A stretch of DNA of 64,000 nt from Mesomycoplasma lagogenitalium (GTDB lineage: Bacteria > Bacillota_I > Bacilli_A > Mycoplasmatales > Metamycoplasmataceae), in NCBI RefSeq assembly GCF_029854295.1, contig NZ_CP122979.1, positions 909,224 through 973,223 on the forward strand. The letters run 5' to 3'. The notes below the pieces were generated by a model. It saw only the letters and a program-made list of their open reading frames with translations. It was not told where the DNA came from and did no database searches. Positions within the stretch are counted from its first letter, which is position 1. Every line of letters begins with the position of its first letter. Of this stretch, positions 1 through 10,797 are shown in pieces. Position numbers and translations under genes: made by a program.

Positions 1-777
<777 letters not shown>

Positions 778-809
778 TTAATTATTTTTAAAAATTTTAT
801 TATGAAACT

Positions 810-851
810 ATTATAGCACAAAAATTGGCACTTACAAATAAAAAGTGCCAA
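810..851 (-). promoter_or_regulatory. dnaK promoter with CIRCE operator (HrcA site)
   Basis: An inverted repeat at 825-851 reads TTGGCACTT, nine spacer bases, AAGTGCCAA. This is the CIRCE layout (9-9-9) with two changes per arm from the classical TTAGCACTC. A minus-strand -10 box TATAAT lies at 815-810, preceded by TGC (extended -10). A weak -35 (TTGTAA, 837-832) falls inside the CIRCE, so bound HrcA would block polymerase. hrcA itself lies at 36169-37161. Confidence 0.92.
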
Positions 852-979
852 ATTTTATTTTAAGTTTTTTTCACATGTTCAATAATTGAAGTTAAATAAA
901 AAAAGTATATTAAATTCTTTTTATTTTAATGCAAATTAATAATTTATTATTTAATATTAAATTTATAAGCAAGTATTAG

Positions 980-1999
980 TTACTTGTTAAATATTGTATT
1001 TTCACTTATGCTACTATAATAACGATTGTATTGCATTAAAGAGATTTTTAATTTTGCATATTTTTTCTTGAAGATTTTAAATATAAAATCATCAAGTGAA
1101 TATTTTTCTATTCTCTTATCTATTTTATGTTTTTCTATAATTTTTAATAATTCATAAATTTCAACTATAAATTTGTTTCTATTTTTTAATAAAACATTAA
1201 AATGACTATAACCAAAAATTGAAAATAAAATATTTTTTAGGAAAAATTTATCTATTTTTAATCATTTTTATATATTTCTTGTTTTTTCTAATTCTGTATA
1301 TAAATAATCTAAATTTTTTGCTATCCCTGAAATTCTTTCTCTATTTAAAGAACGGGATAATCCTAAATCGTTTATTTTGTAAATATATAAATTTTTATTT
1401 AAATATTTTATTTTTCTAGCCCTAAAAAATAAATTTATTGTAACTGGAAAATCCTCAAAAATTGTCCCATTTAAAAAATGCAAATTTTGGTTTGTATATC
1501 AGTTTTTATTAATTAATTTATTCCAAATAAAATATTGCTCATTTTTTAAAAATGAAATAGGATTAGCATTAACTTTTTTTATTTGTTTTTTTCTAAAATA
1601 GTTAAAAATTCTAATATTTTTATATTTTAGCGAAAATGTTCCATAAACTAAATCAAAATTTTCTTTTTCTATCGCTAAATTCAGATATTGAATTGTGTGT
1701 GCATAAAGTTGGTCATCAGGATCTAAAAAATAAAAATAATCTGTTTGACAACTTTCGATCAAAAGATTTCTTGCTCTAGAAATTCCGCTATTTTTCTTTA
1801 ACGAAATAATATTTATATCAAATAAATGATTATTATTTTTTTTAAATTCTTGCAACATAAATTCAGTATTATCTGTTGATTTATCGTTTAAAAAAATAAC
1901 ATTAAAATTTTTATCAGTTTGCTTTTTTAATGTTCTAAATAATATAGGTAAATATTTTTCCTTATTAAAACAAGGTATAAGTAATGAAATTTTACTCAT
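980..1999 (-). pseudogene. Family 2 glycosyltransferase, interrupted by an in-frame TAA
   Basis: Cytoplasmic or membrane-associated glycosyltransferase of GT-A fold. The N-terminal part has the nucleotide-sugar region ISLLIPCFNK, the LNDKSTDNT segment and the metal-binding YFLDPDD motif near residue 95. Reading through TGA, the frame runs from 1999 to a TAA at 1268-1270, after about 243 residues. The same frame then continues for about 95 codons to a TAA at 980-982. This continuation (KWLKIDKFFLKN) aligns with EWEKIEKFFFKN of the intact paralogue at 6693-7682, where a His codon replaces the stop. The gene therefore looks full-length but broken by one nonsense codon. The truncated product keeps the catalytic domain and may still act. 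A sequencing error is the alternative. It diverges from the GT4 gene at 2152. Confidence 0.8.
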
Positions 2000-2023
2000 T
2001 TTATCCTTTCAAATTGTTATTAA

Positions 2024-2032
2024 ATTATAGCA
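2024..2032 (-). promoter_or_regulatory. Extended -10 promoter of the GT2 gene
   Basis: On the minus strand the sequence TGCTATAAT (2032-2024) gives an extended -10 identical in form to the dnaK promoter. It lies 25 nt before the ATG at 1999. A separate plus-strand AT-rich promoter with an AAGGAAAG ribosome site serves the divergent gene at 2152. Confidence 0.6.
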
Positions 2033-2151
2033 CAAATAAAATATTATTAATAAAGAGAAAATATTAGATTGTAGATATTAAATATTTTTCGTGTTTTTTA
2101 TTATTTTGCTAAAATATTTAATACTATAAATACGAAGGAAAGATTCAAAAT

Positions 2152-3315
2152 ATGAAAATAATGATTTTTACATGTCACTTTTTTCCCACAATTGGCGGGT
2201 CGGACATTGCAATAACTAATTTTGCAAAATCTCTAGTCAATTTAGGGCACCAAGTAAAAGTTTTTACACCAAAAGTTTCTGAAGGAGAAAATTATAAATC
2301 ACTTCCGTTTGAAGTATATAATGTAAAAACAAAAAATTTTTTTAATTTTATTACTGTTTCAGATAAAATTGATGTTAAATTAAAAAACGAAATAGATAAA
2401 TTTAATCCTGATATTATAAGTTGTCATGGTTCTGTTTATTCCATAAAATTAGCTCAAAATGTTTCAAAAAAATTTAATATTCCATTAGTTATAACTCAGC
2501 ACACTAAAAATTATTTACCAATATTAGAAATTTTTAAGTTTCACAAATTATCTTCATTAGTTTATAAAAGAGAAATAAGAATTTTAAATAAAAGTAAATA
2601 TTTTACATTAGTTTCTAAATCACTAGAAGATGAAATGGTTAAATTTAATTTTAAACATAAAGCAAAAATAATTAGAAACGGCTTAAACATAGAAATAGCA
2701 AAAAATCAGGAAATTGATAGATTGAAGCTTAAATTCAAAAAAGAAAATAATATTGAAGATGAAAACATAAAAATTCTTTCTTTTTTAGGTAGAATACATA
2801 AATATAAAAATATTGAGTTTATTTTTAATGTTTTAAAAATTTTAAAAAATAAAAAATTTAATTTCCGTTTTATACTGGCAGGAGGCGGACCGGATTTCGA
2901 TTATTTTAAGAATCTAGCAATTAAATTAGAAATCGATAATTTAATCATATACACCGGAGTTGTTAAAAATCAGGAATTGAAAAAAGAAATTTTAGCTGCA
3001 AGTGATTTATTCGTTTTTCCTTCTATTTTTGATAACGATCCTCTGGTTGTTGGAGAAGCCGCATCATTTAAAGTTCCTGCAATAACATTAGAAAACACCG
3101 GCCCTTCAGAAAGATTTGTTGATAATAAAACTGGCTTTATTGCTAAAAATGATCCAGAATTATTTGCTAATAAAATAATTGAAATATTTAGCGATCTAAA
3201 AACATATAATAATGTAAAAGAAAATTGTTATAAAGTTTTTGAATCTTGAGATGAAGAAACTCAAAAATATGTAAATTTTTTTCAAAAAATAATTGACTAT
3301 GAAAAAAATAAATAA
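2152..3315 (+). CDS. Glycosyltransferase family 4 (GT-B fold), copy A
   Basis: Retaining GT-B glycosyltransferase, likely transferring hexose from a UDP-sugar to a lipid or polysaccharide acceptor. The N-terminal domain begins with IFTCHFFPTIGGSD (glycine-rich acceptor loop). The C-terminal donor domain has FLGRIHKYKN near 215, AGGGPD near 245, and VFPSIFDNDPLVVGEAAS near 290, with the Glu typical of the GT4 EX7E motif. The frame continues through TGA (Trp) at 3247 and ends at TAA 3313-3315, giving 387 residues. A GAAGGAAAG site precedes the ATG. It is followed by galU and galE, which supply UDP-glucose and UDP-galactose. From 2737 to 3273 the DNA is almost identical to copy B (5412-6572). 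Donor and acceptor cannot be read from sequence. Confidence 0.85.
2737..3273 (+). repeat. 537-bp near-identical direct repeat, copy 1 (GT4 3' part)
   Basis: This segment matches 5997-6533 base for base except at 2965 and 2973 (offset 3260). It encodes the donor-binding half of the GT4 enzymes. Sequence on both sides is clearly more divergent between the two genes. Confidence 0.95.
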
Positions 3316-3359
3316 TAACAAAGTTTATAACTTAATTACTTTTATTTTATAATTATTAT

Positions 3360-4247
3360 ATGAAAGTAAAAAAATTAATTATTCCTGCTGCTGGATGAGG
3401 AACAAGATTCTTGCCTTTAACTAAAACGGTTCATAAAGAATTGGTTCCAATTTTGAATAAGCCAGCAATTGATTATTTAGTTGAAGAAGCAATTGATTCA
3501 GGAATTGAAGAAATTTGACTAATCATTTCTCCCAGAAAAGAACAACTTCTTGAATATTTTAGAGTTTATTATGATTTAGAAGAAGAATTAAGACAAAAAA
3601 ATAAAGACGAACTACTAAACTTGCTTCAAAAAACAAATTTTGATAAATCTTCAAAAATAAAAATTGGGACAATTTATCAAGATGAACAACTCGGTCTAGG
3701 ACATGCTATTTCATTAATTTCTAGAAAAATTAAAAACGAGCCATTTGCTGTTATCTTGGGAGATGATTTAATATATAGCCCCAATAAACCAGCAATTAAA
3801 CAATTAATTGATGAATTCAACAAAAAACAAGCGTCAATATTAGGTGTTACATCAGTTCCTTGAGAAAATGTAAATAAATACGGAATTGTTGTCCCAAAAA
3901 ATCTAGAAGAAAAAAATGAAAAAGTTTTTGAAATTGCTAGTGCTGTGGAAAAACCAGATGTTAAAAATGCCCCTTCTAACAAAGCAATTATTGGTAGATA
4001 TGTTTTTACACCAGAAATTGTAACATTATTAAAGCAAACATTGCCTGGCGTGGGCGGTGAAATTCAGCTAGTAGATGCCTTTCCTGAACTAATGAAAACT
4101 CAGAAAATATTTGCTTTTGAATTAGAAGGAACTAGATATGATTTAGGTTCTATTGAAGGATTTGTGAAAGCAAATATTGACTATGCACTTAATGATTTAA
4201 AAATTAAGCAATCAATAATTGAACACATAAAAGAAAAAAAACTTTAA
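3360..4247 (+). CDS. galU: UTP-glucose-1-phosphate uridylyltransferase
   Basis: Makes UDP-glucose from UTP and glucose 1-phosphate, the donor for glycolipid and polysaccharide synthesis. The start carries the nucleotidyltransferase motif IIPAAGWGTRFLP with the Trp encoded by TGA, then [12 protein letters not shown] and DYLVEEAI. Further on are LGHAISL, AVILGDD near 130, and the C-terminal GEIQLVDAF and GTRYDLGS motifs. Length 295 residues is normal. The ATG at 3360 lies 6 nt after a TATAAT box (3348-3353) with no ribosome site, so the mRNA is probably leaderless. A strong hairpin terminator follows at once. The gene sits between the first GT4 gene and galE. Confidence 0.96.
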
Positions 4248-4252
4248 CTTTT

Positions 4253-4290
4253 ATATCTAAATTTTATGAAATTTAGATATTTTTTATTTT
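4253..4290 (+). terminator. Intrinsic terminator of galU
   Basis: A perfect 12-bp stem ATATCTAAATTT / AAATTTAGATAT (4253-4264, 4269-4280) with a 4-nt loop is followed by a T-rich tract. It separates galU from galE, consistent with galE having its own promoter. Confidence 0.85.
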
Positions 4291-4317
4291 TTAAAAAAAG
4301 TATTTATAATATTAAAT

Positions 4318-5304
4318 ATGAAAAAAGAAACTTTTTTATTACTCGGCGGAGCCGGTTATATTGGGAATATATTTGCTTTAAAATTAATTGATGAAAATCA
4401 GAATGTAATTATTGTTGATAATCTTTCGACTGGCAATAAAGATTTTATCCATCCAAATGTTAAATTTTATAATTTAGATCATAATAATTTAAATGATTTG
4501 GAATTAGTTTTTAAAGAAAATAAAATTAATACTGTTGCATTATTTTCTGCATTAATAAAAGTTGGCGAATCCGTTCAAAAACCAATCGAATATTATAAAA
4601 ATAATTTAAATGGAACAATTAATGTTTTACAATTAATGGATAAATATAAAGTTAATAAATTAATTTTCTCTTCATCAGCTGCAGTTTACGGCCAAGGTGA
4701 AGGACAAAAAATTAATGAAGATGCAATTAAAATCCCTATTAATCCATACGGAAAATCTAAATTGATGTGTGAACAAATAATTCAAGATTATGCTAAAACA
4801 AATCCTTTATTTAAATACGGAATTTTAAGATATTTTAATGTTGCAGGTGCCGACCGTTTATTAAGAAGTGGATTGTATTCTAAAACAAATCAATATTCAC
4901 TTTTAATTCCAGTAATTTCAAATGCTATTTTAAATAATGAAAAAATAGTTATTTTTGGAAACGATTACAAAACCAGTGACAAAACATGTGTTCGTGATTA
5001 TATTCATGTAAGCGATTTAGCAAATGCTCATTATTTATTAAATTATTATTTGGATAATAATCCAAGCGATGTATTTAATGCAGGAGCAAATTCAGTTCAC
5101 TCTAATTTAGAAATTATTAAACAATTTGAAAAAATTTTAAATAAAAAAATTGATTTTCAGTACGGTCCAAGAAGAGCAGGGGATCCTGATTTTTTAGCAG
5201 CTAACACTAAAAAAATTCAAGAAAAACTGAATTTTTACCCTAAATACTCACTAGAAGATATGATTAAAGACGATTTAAATTGAAGAAAAAAAATAAATAA
5301 ATAA
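4318..5304 (+). CDS. galE: UDP-glucose 4-epimerase
   Basis: NAD-dependent SDR-family epimerase interconverting UDP-glucose and UDP-galactose. The NAD loop GGAGYIGN is at residues 10-17. VDNLSTG, the catalytic Ser segment FSSSAAVYG, the YxxxK motif (YGKSK) and the LRYFNVAGAD segment are all present. The frame reads through TGA at 5281-5283 and ends at TAA 5302-5304, giving 328 residues, the usual size. The ATG is 7 nt after TATAAT (4305-4310) with no ribosome site, suggesting a leaderless transcript. With galU it gives the island both UDP-hexoses. Confidence 0.95.
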
Positions 5305-5411
5305 GTTGTTTTACTTTAAACACATTAAATAGACAAAAAATATACTAAATTTCAAAAAATAAATTGAAAAATATTTAATAATTTTATCTATACTTTATTC
5401 AAGGAAAAAAT

Positions 5412-6572
5412 ATGAAAATAATCATTTTTACTTGCCATTTTTATCCATCTATCGGAGGGACAGAAATTGCAGTTGCTAATTTGGCTAAATCACTAATTAA
5501 TTTAGGTCATCAAGTGAAGATATTTACACCAAAAATTTCAGATACCGAAACTTACCAAAATTTCCCTTTTGAAGTTTTTAATGTAAAAACAAATGTTTTG
5601 TTTAAAAATTCTTTTGTGTCAAAAAAAATAACTAAAAAACTAAAAAACGAAATAAAAAAATTTGATCCAGATATAATCAATGTTCATGGCTCGATATTTT
5701 CTACTAGATTAGCACAAAATGTTTCAAAAAAATTCAACATCCCTTTAGTTATTACACAACACACTAAAAATTATTTTCATTTTTTGGAACTAGTAAAAAA
5801 ACCATGATTGGCATCTTTTTTATATAAAATTGAAATAAAAATTTTAAATAAGAGCAATAATTTTACATTCGTTTCAAAATCTATGAAAGAAGAAATGAAA
5901 AAATTTAATTTTAAACATAAAGCAAAAATAATTAGAAACGGCTTAAATATCGAAAAATTAAATGATAAACAGATAGAAGAATTGAAATTGAGATTTAAAA
6001 AAGAAAATAATATTGAAGATGAAAACATAAAAATTCTTTCTTTTTTAGGTAGAATACATAAATATAAAAATATTGAGTTTATTTTTAATGTTTTAAAAAT
6101 TTTAAAAAATAAAAAATTTAATTTCCGTTTTATACTGGCAGGAGGCGGACCGGATTTCGATTATTTTAAGAATCTAGCAATTAAATTAGAAATCGATAAT
6201 TTAATCATATACACCGGAGTTGTTGAAAATCAAGAATTGAAAAAAGAAATTTTAGCTGCAAGTGATTTATTCGTTTTTCCTTCTATTTTTGATAACGATC
6301 CTCTGGTTGTTGGAGAAGCCGCATCATTTAAAGTTCCTGCAATAACATTAGAAAACACCGGCCCTTCAGAAAGATTTGTTGATAATAAAACTGGCTTTAT
6401 TGCTAAAAATGATCCAGAATTATTTGCTAATAAAATAATTGAAATATTTAGCGATCTAAAAACATATAATAATGTAAAAGAAAATTGTTATAAAGTTTTT
6501 GAATCTTGAGATGAAGAAACTCAAAAATATGTAGATTTTTTTCAAAAGATAATTAACGAAAATAAAAGTTAG
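5412..6572 (+). CDS. Glycosyltransferase family 4 (GT-B fold), copy B
   Basis: Paralogue of the gene at 2152-3315, with the same start (IFTCHFYPSIGGTE) and the same C-terminal donor domain. The N-terminal acceptor half has diverged (for example KKPWLASFLYKIEIK around residue 130, with Trp as TGA at 5805-5807), while 5997-6533 is almost identical DNA. Total 386 residues, ending at TAG 6570-6572 after a second TGA Trp codon at 6507-6509. The conserved donor domain suggests the same sugar donor as copy A, and the divergent acceptor domain suggests a different acceptor; both are inference. A ribosome site AAGGAAAA lies just upstream. A strong terminator follows. Confidence 0.85.
5997..6533 (+). 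repeat. 537-bp near-identical direct repeat, copy 2 (GT4 3' part)
   Basis: Second copy of 2737-3273, with two mismatches over 537 bp. The two copies are direct repeats with galU and galE between them. Recombination between them could delete or duplicate the intervening genes or exchange GT4 halves. Confidence 0.95.
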
Positions 6573-6594
6573 TAATTTTTTTAAATACAAATAA

Positions 6595-6626
6595 AAAAAT
6601 CCCTTTCATTTTGAGGGATTTTTCTG
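6595..6626 (+). terminator. Intrinsic terminator after GT4 copy B
   Basis: Stem AAAAATCCCT / AGGGATTTTT (6595-6604, 6614-6623) with a 9-nt loop and a T-rich end. It ends the GT4 transcript before the next glycosyltransferase. Confidence 0.8.
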
Positions 6627-6692
6627 TCTTAATTAGATATTTTTTAAATAGTTGTATAATTTAATAATAAAAAAATAAAAGAAAGCATTATT

Positions 6693-7682
6693 ATGAACAA
6701 AATTTCACTACTTATACCTTGTTTTAATAAACAAGAATTTTATCCTAAACTTTTTAAATGTTTAAAAAATCAAATTGATAAAAATTTTGATGTTATTTTT
6801 TTAAATGATAAATCTACTGATAATACACAATTTATGCTAGAAAAATTTCAAGAAGAAAATCATAAATTATTTAATATTGAAATTATTTCACTTGATCAGA
6901 ATGGTGGATTAGCTAATGCTAGAAACATATTAATTGAACAATGTAAAACTGATTATTTTTATTTTTTAGATCCTGATGACCAAATTTATAATTATACAAT
7001 CGAGGAATTTAATAAGGCAATAAAAGAAAATAACTATCAAATTATTTATGCTAAAAATATTTTAGTTTTAAATAATATTAGAGTTTTTAATTTTTTAAGA
7101 AAAATTGATTTTAGTAGTAATAAAACTAAAGAAGATCCGGTGATTTTTTTAGAAAAAGAATCTTATTTTATTTGAAATAAAGCAATTAATAAAAGATGAT
7201 TTTTAGAGCAAAATTTGCCTTTTAAAAAAGGATATATTTTTGAAGATTTTGCTGTAACAATTAATTTATTTTATCGCGCAACTAAAACTAAATATATTAA
7301 TAAAAATACTTATAAATACGATTTAAATTTCAAGGGTTTATCTAAAAAACAAAGCCCAAATCGAATTATGGGTATTGCTCATAATTTAGATTATCTTTAT
7401 AGTGAATTAAAATTATCACAAAATTATCATGAGTGAGAAAAAATTGAAAAATTCTTTTTTAAAAATATTTTCATTCATTTATTTTTCTCTTCTAATTGAA
7501 ATGTGATTAAAAAAAATAAAAAACTATTTGAAAAACCAATGTGCGAATTGTTTAAAACTTTTAAAAGACATAATATTGATGAAAAACTAAAAAGATATCA
7601 AAGTTTTTTTTCACTTTTATTTAAAAATGCTATAACAAATTATCAAAAAGCAAAACAACTGTTTTCCAAATGCAATATTTAA
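6693..7682 (+). CDS. Family 2 glycosyltransferase, intact copy
   Basis: GT-A fold glycosyltransferase of 329 residues. It starts ISLLIPCFNKQEF and has LNDKSTDNTQFM near 38 and the DxD-type metal-binding motif YFLDPDDQ near 92. The frame crosses several TGA Trp codons (IWNKAINKRW region, HEWEK, SSNWN) and ends at TAA 7680-7682. It is the full-length paralogue of the disrupted gene at 980-1999, and the pair lies in inverted orientation at the two ends of the sugar island. Weak AGAAAG ribosome site. It probably adds a sugar to a surface glycolipid or polysaccharide with the neighbouring GT4 enzymes; acceptor unknown. Confidence 0.85.
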
Positions 7683-7697
7683 AGGTCTTTATTAATA

Positions 7698-8459
7698 ATG
7701 AACAATGAAAAAATAAATAAAATTAAAGACATTTGAATGAGCGATCCAGAAAGAGAAAAAAATATCGCTATCAAGCCTTCTCATCGAATAATTTACAAAA
7801 ATAAAACAGAAGAAATAATAGTAAAATGATTCGGATTGTGGATTTTTTTATCTTTGATTCTCGTTATATTATTTTTTATAGCAGCTATTGCATTTAGTAT
7901 AGTAAATAAACGATCTGAATTTGAATTAAATACAAGTATTTCGATGTTTATTTTAGCGATTTTACTATGATGTGGAGCTCTATCTGCTGTATTTGGACTT
8001 TTTCTAAAACATCAAAAAATAGAAGAAAAAGCTAAAAGAATCTATGAATTTAAAATTACAGAAGAAAAAATTCTTGAAGTTTTTAATGAACTAGATAAAA
8101 ATGATATTTGTTATAAAAAAATCGTCTTTTTAAAAGATGAAAGTTTAAGATTTAATAATCATATTCCAGAAAATTTAAAAAGCGATTATTTTTGGATTGA
8201 AATTTTAACCAAAAATAATTTAAAGATTTATTTTGGAAATAATAAAGACAAACAAAAAAATGATATTTTTATAAAAGAAAAGGAAATAATTAATATTAGT
8301 AATAAGATAAATATATTAGACATTCATTTAGTAACATTTTTTGAAGTTGATACAATCTGAGAAAAAATATCGATTGAATTGAGTGAAATCATCGAAAGAA
8401 TTTGTATAAATTTTTATAAACTTAACAATTTAATTATTGAAGGCTCTAACTATGACTAA
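7698..8459 (+). CDS. Two-TM membrane protein A1, family unknown
   Basis: I do not recognise this 253-residue protein. It has a hydrophilic N-terminus of about 43 residues, two membrane segments (about 44-68 and 79-103), then a cytoplasmic domain of about 150 residues rich in Lys, Asn and Ile. Several TGA Trp codons interrupt the frame under the standard code, but conservation with A2 (9289-10032) shows it is real: both share NDICYK near 137 and an ERICxxxYKxNDLII-type end. Its stop overlaps the start of B1 by 8 nt (ATGACTAA), so the two are translationally coupled. It starts only 15 nt after the GT2 stop, so it may be co-transcribed with that gene. Confidence 0.75.
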
Positions 8460-9183
8460 AGATAAAAAAATAAAACAAATTAGTAAAAATTTTCAAGAAA
8501 TCTATATTACTAATTTAGATGAAAATTCAACATTTTTTGAAGACAATTTTGACAAATTTCCATTTTTAGAAACAAAAAGGGCAAAATTTTTTAAAAAAGT
8601 TAAATTAGGTAGGAGAGAATTAGTTATTTTTTCCTTAATTTATACTTTTTATTGAGTTTTTACTCCTTTGTTTATTTATAACGAATCTAAGGAGCTAAAA
8701 ATAACTTGAATTATTTTATCATCTGTATTTTCTTTTTTGTATTTAGTTTTTTTCATTTTACTAATATCTAAAAAAATATTTGTTTTCAGTTCAAAAAGAG
8801 TTGTCAATTTAAAAGTTAATTTAGTTATGCTAAATAATTATTTATCTTTAATTGAAGATAAAAATATCAATATTAAAAGATTTAATATTGTTTCTAAAAC
8901 GGAAATTATTGAAAAATATTTTGATGATAGCCAGCTAAAAAGCGACTTTTATCTAGAAATAAAAACAACAAGCGATCAATCTATTTTTTGAAATTGTTAT
9001 GATAAAAATAATAGTAATTGAATGTTTTATTTTGAGGACAATAAAAAAATAATTACTTACTATTTAAAAGAAGAAATTGATATTTTTAATTACAAAATTA
9101 CTTCTCACTTTTTAAATATCTATTATTTACTAGTTGAAAATTTTATTGAAAAATTAAAAATTTTAACTAAAGAAATTAATTAG
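8452..9183 (+). CDS. Two-TM membrane protein B1, family unknown
   Basis: A 243-residue protein partnered with A1. About 50 N-terminal cytoplasmic residues are followed by two membrane segments (about 52-73 and 83-105) and a C-terminal domain. The ATG at 8452 is preferred over an upstream TTG at 8437 because it matches B2 (MKKDKKIK against MTKDKKIK). A run of about 60 residues (LSLIEDKNINIKRF through to the QSIFWNC region) is nearly the same in B2. The segment LKSDFYLEI resembles LKSDYFWIEI in A1, so A and B are probably distant paralogues. No enzymatic motif is seen. A hairpin terminator follows. Confidence 0.75.
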
Positions 9184-9185
9184 TT

Positions 9186-9216
9186 AAAAAAGCAGATTTT
9201 ACATTTGCTTTTTTAA
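9186..9216 (+). terminator. Intrinsic terminator after B1
   Basis: Stem AAAAAAGCA / TGCTTTTTT (9186-9194, 9206-9214) with loop GATTTTACATT. The same loop sequence recurs in the terminator after B2, so the terminator was copied with the gene pair. Confidence 0.8.
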
Positions 9217-9288
9217 TTTAACAAATATTTAATTAAAAAAAATAAATTTTATTGTTGTATTTTATAATATTAATAAAAGGAATTAAAA

Positions 9289-10032
9289 ATGAATAAAGAA
9301 GAAATCCATAGCATTATCAATTTTTGATTATCCAATGATAATAAGCAAGAAAATATAGTTTTAAAAAAACAATGGTATTTTGAAAACAAAAACCATGAAA
9401 AAATGTCTTATTGATCTCATTTTTTGTTGATAATTTCTTTGTTTTTATTCATTATATTTGCTATATTATCCCTTTCATTAACTTTTACAGATTTTGTTTT
9501 TGATTATAATATAAAAATGTTTATTTTAGCGATGCTTTTTTGGCTTTCTTCCTTTTTTATTTTATGTGCCATCATTTTATTTCAATATATAAAAGAAAAT
9601 CCAGGAGAAAAGGTTTGAGAATATAAAATTTCAAAGATTTTTTTCTTAGATGTTTTTAATAAAATAAATAAAAATGATATTTGTTACAAAGAAATTGAAT
9701 TTATAAATTCTGATAGTTTAAATTTTACTAATATTCTTTCTAAAAAAATGCAAACAAGTTATAGCTGAGTTAAAATACTAACTAAAAATATGAGAATTTT
9801 TTATATAGGAATGCCATTAAACGATGAAAATAATAACATTTTTATTAAAAACAATCAAATATATGAAACAGAGCAAAATATAGATTTGCTAAACATAAAT
9901 TTAAAATCTTTAAGCATAAGCGAATCTGTATGAAATATTTTTTCGCTTTTTGAAATTGTTGAAAGAATATGTGTGAGAATTTATAAAATAAACGATTTAA
10001 TTATAGAAGCGGAAAATTATGAAAAAAGATAA
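9289..10032 (+). CDS. Two-TM membrane protein A2, family unknown
   Basis: Second copy of the A protein, 247 residues, starting at ATG 9289 with an AAAAGGAAT ribosome site. It keeps the layout of A1: N-terminal cytoplasmic stretch with several TGA Trp codons (NFW, SYWSH), two membrane segments (about 45-65 and 75-102), and a C-terminal cytoplasmic domain with NKNDICYKE and the ending ERICVRIYKINDLII. It has diverged more from A1 than B2 has from B1. It overlaps B2 by 14 nt. Function unknown; the tandem copy number suggests a surface-stress, transport or defence role, but nothing in the sequence proves any of these. Confidence 0.75.
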
Positions 10033-10756
10033 AAAAATAAAAATGATAGCCGGTAGTTATGATTTTATTCATTCAACAAATTTAGATGACAAATTTATGT
10101 TTTTATATAATTCATTTAAAGATAGTGAATTTGTTGAAACAAAAAGTTTAACATTTTTTAAAAAAATAAAATTTAATTGAAAGCATTTTATTCTCTTTTC
10201 TTTGATTTTTAGTTTCTATTGAGTTTTTACTCCTTTGTTTTATTTAAACAATTTAAAAGAATTAAAAATAATTTGAATTATTTTATCTAGTGTCATTTCT
10301 TTTTTATATTCAGTTTTTTTAATACTATCAATATCTAAACAAGTATTTTACTTAAGAGCAAAAAGAATTATCAAATTGAAAGTTAATTTGGTTGCACTTA
10401 ATCATTTTTTATCTTTGATCGAAGATAAAAATATTAATATTAAAAGATTTAATATTGTTTCTAAAACGGAAATTATTAAAAAATATTTTGATAATGACCA
10501 GTTAAAAAGTAATTTTTATCTAGAAATAAAAACAACAAATGATCAATCTATTTTTTGAAATTGTTATGATAAAAATAATAGTACTTTAATGTTTTATTTT
10601 GAAAATAACAAAATGATTGGTCATCATTTAAAAGAAAAGGTTGATATTTTTAATTATCGAATTATTACTCATTATTTTATAGGGAGCATTGTTTGATATT
10701 TAATGGTGAAAGAATTTATTGAAAAATTAAAAATTTTAACTAAAGAAATTAATTAA
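10019..10756 (+). CDS. Two-TM membrane protein B2, family unknown
   Basis: Second copy of the B protein, 245 residues, ATG at 10019 inside the end of A2. Membrane segments lie at about 53-73 and 84-106 (FYWVFTPLFYL, the same phrase as in B1). The central region, including KRFNIVSKTEIIKKYF, and the C-terminus EKLKILTKEIN are almost identical to B1 at DNA level, indicating a recent duplication or ongoing gene conversion. It ends at TAA 10754-10756, inside the terminator stem. Confidence 0.75.
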
Positions 10757-10797
10757 AAAAACAAAAACAGATTTTACATTTGCTTTTGTTTTTTTAC
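10755..10797 (+). terminator. Intrinsic terminator after B2
   Basis: A long A-rich arm (10755-10769) pairs with TGCTTTTGTTTTTTT (10781-10795) with one mismatch; loop GATTTTACATT as after B1. It overlaps the stop codon of the convergent gene at 10794-11318 and may end that transcript too. Confidence 0.75.

Noticed and set aside
1219..1419. Open frame on the plus strand inside the minus-strand GT2 gene
   Set aside because: It is a shadow of the GT2 gene with low-complexity hydrophobic composition and no ribosome site.
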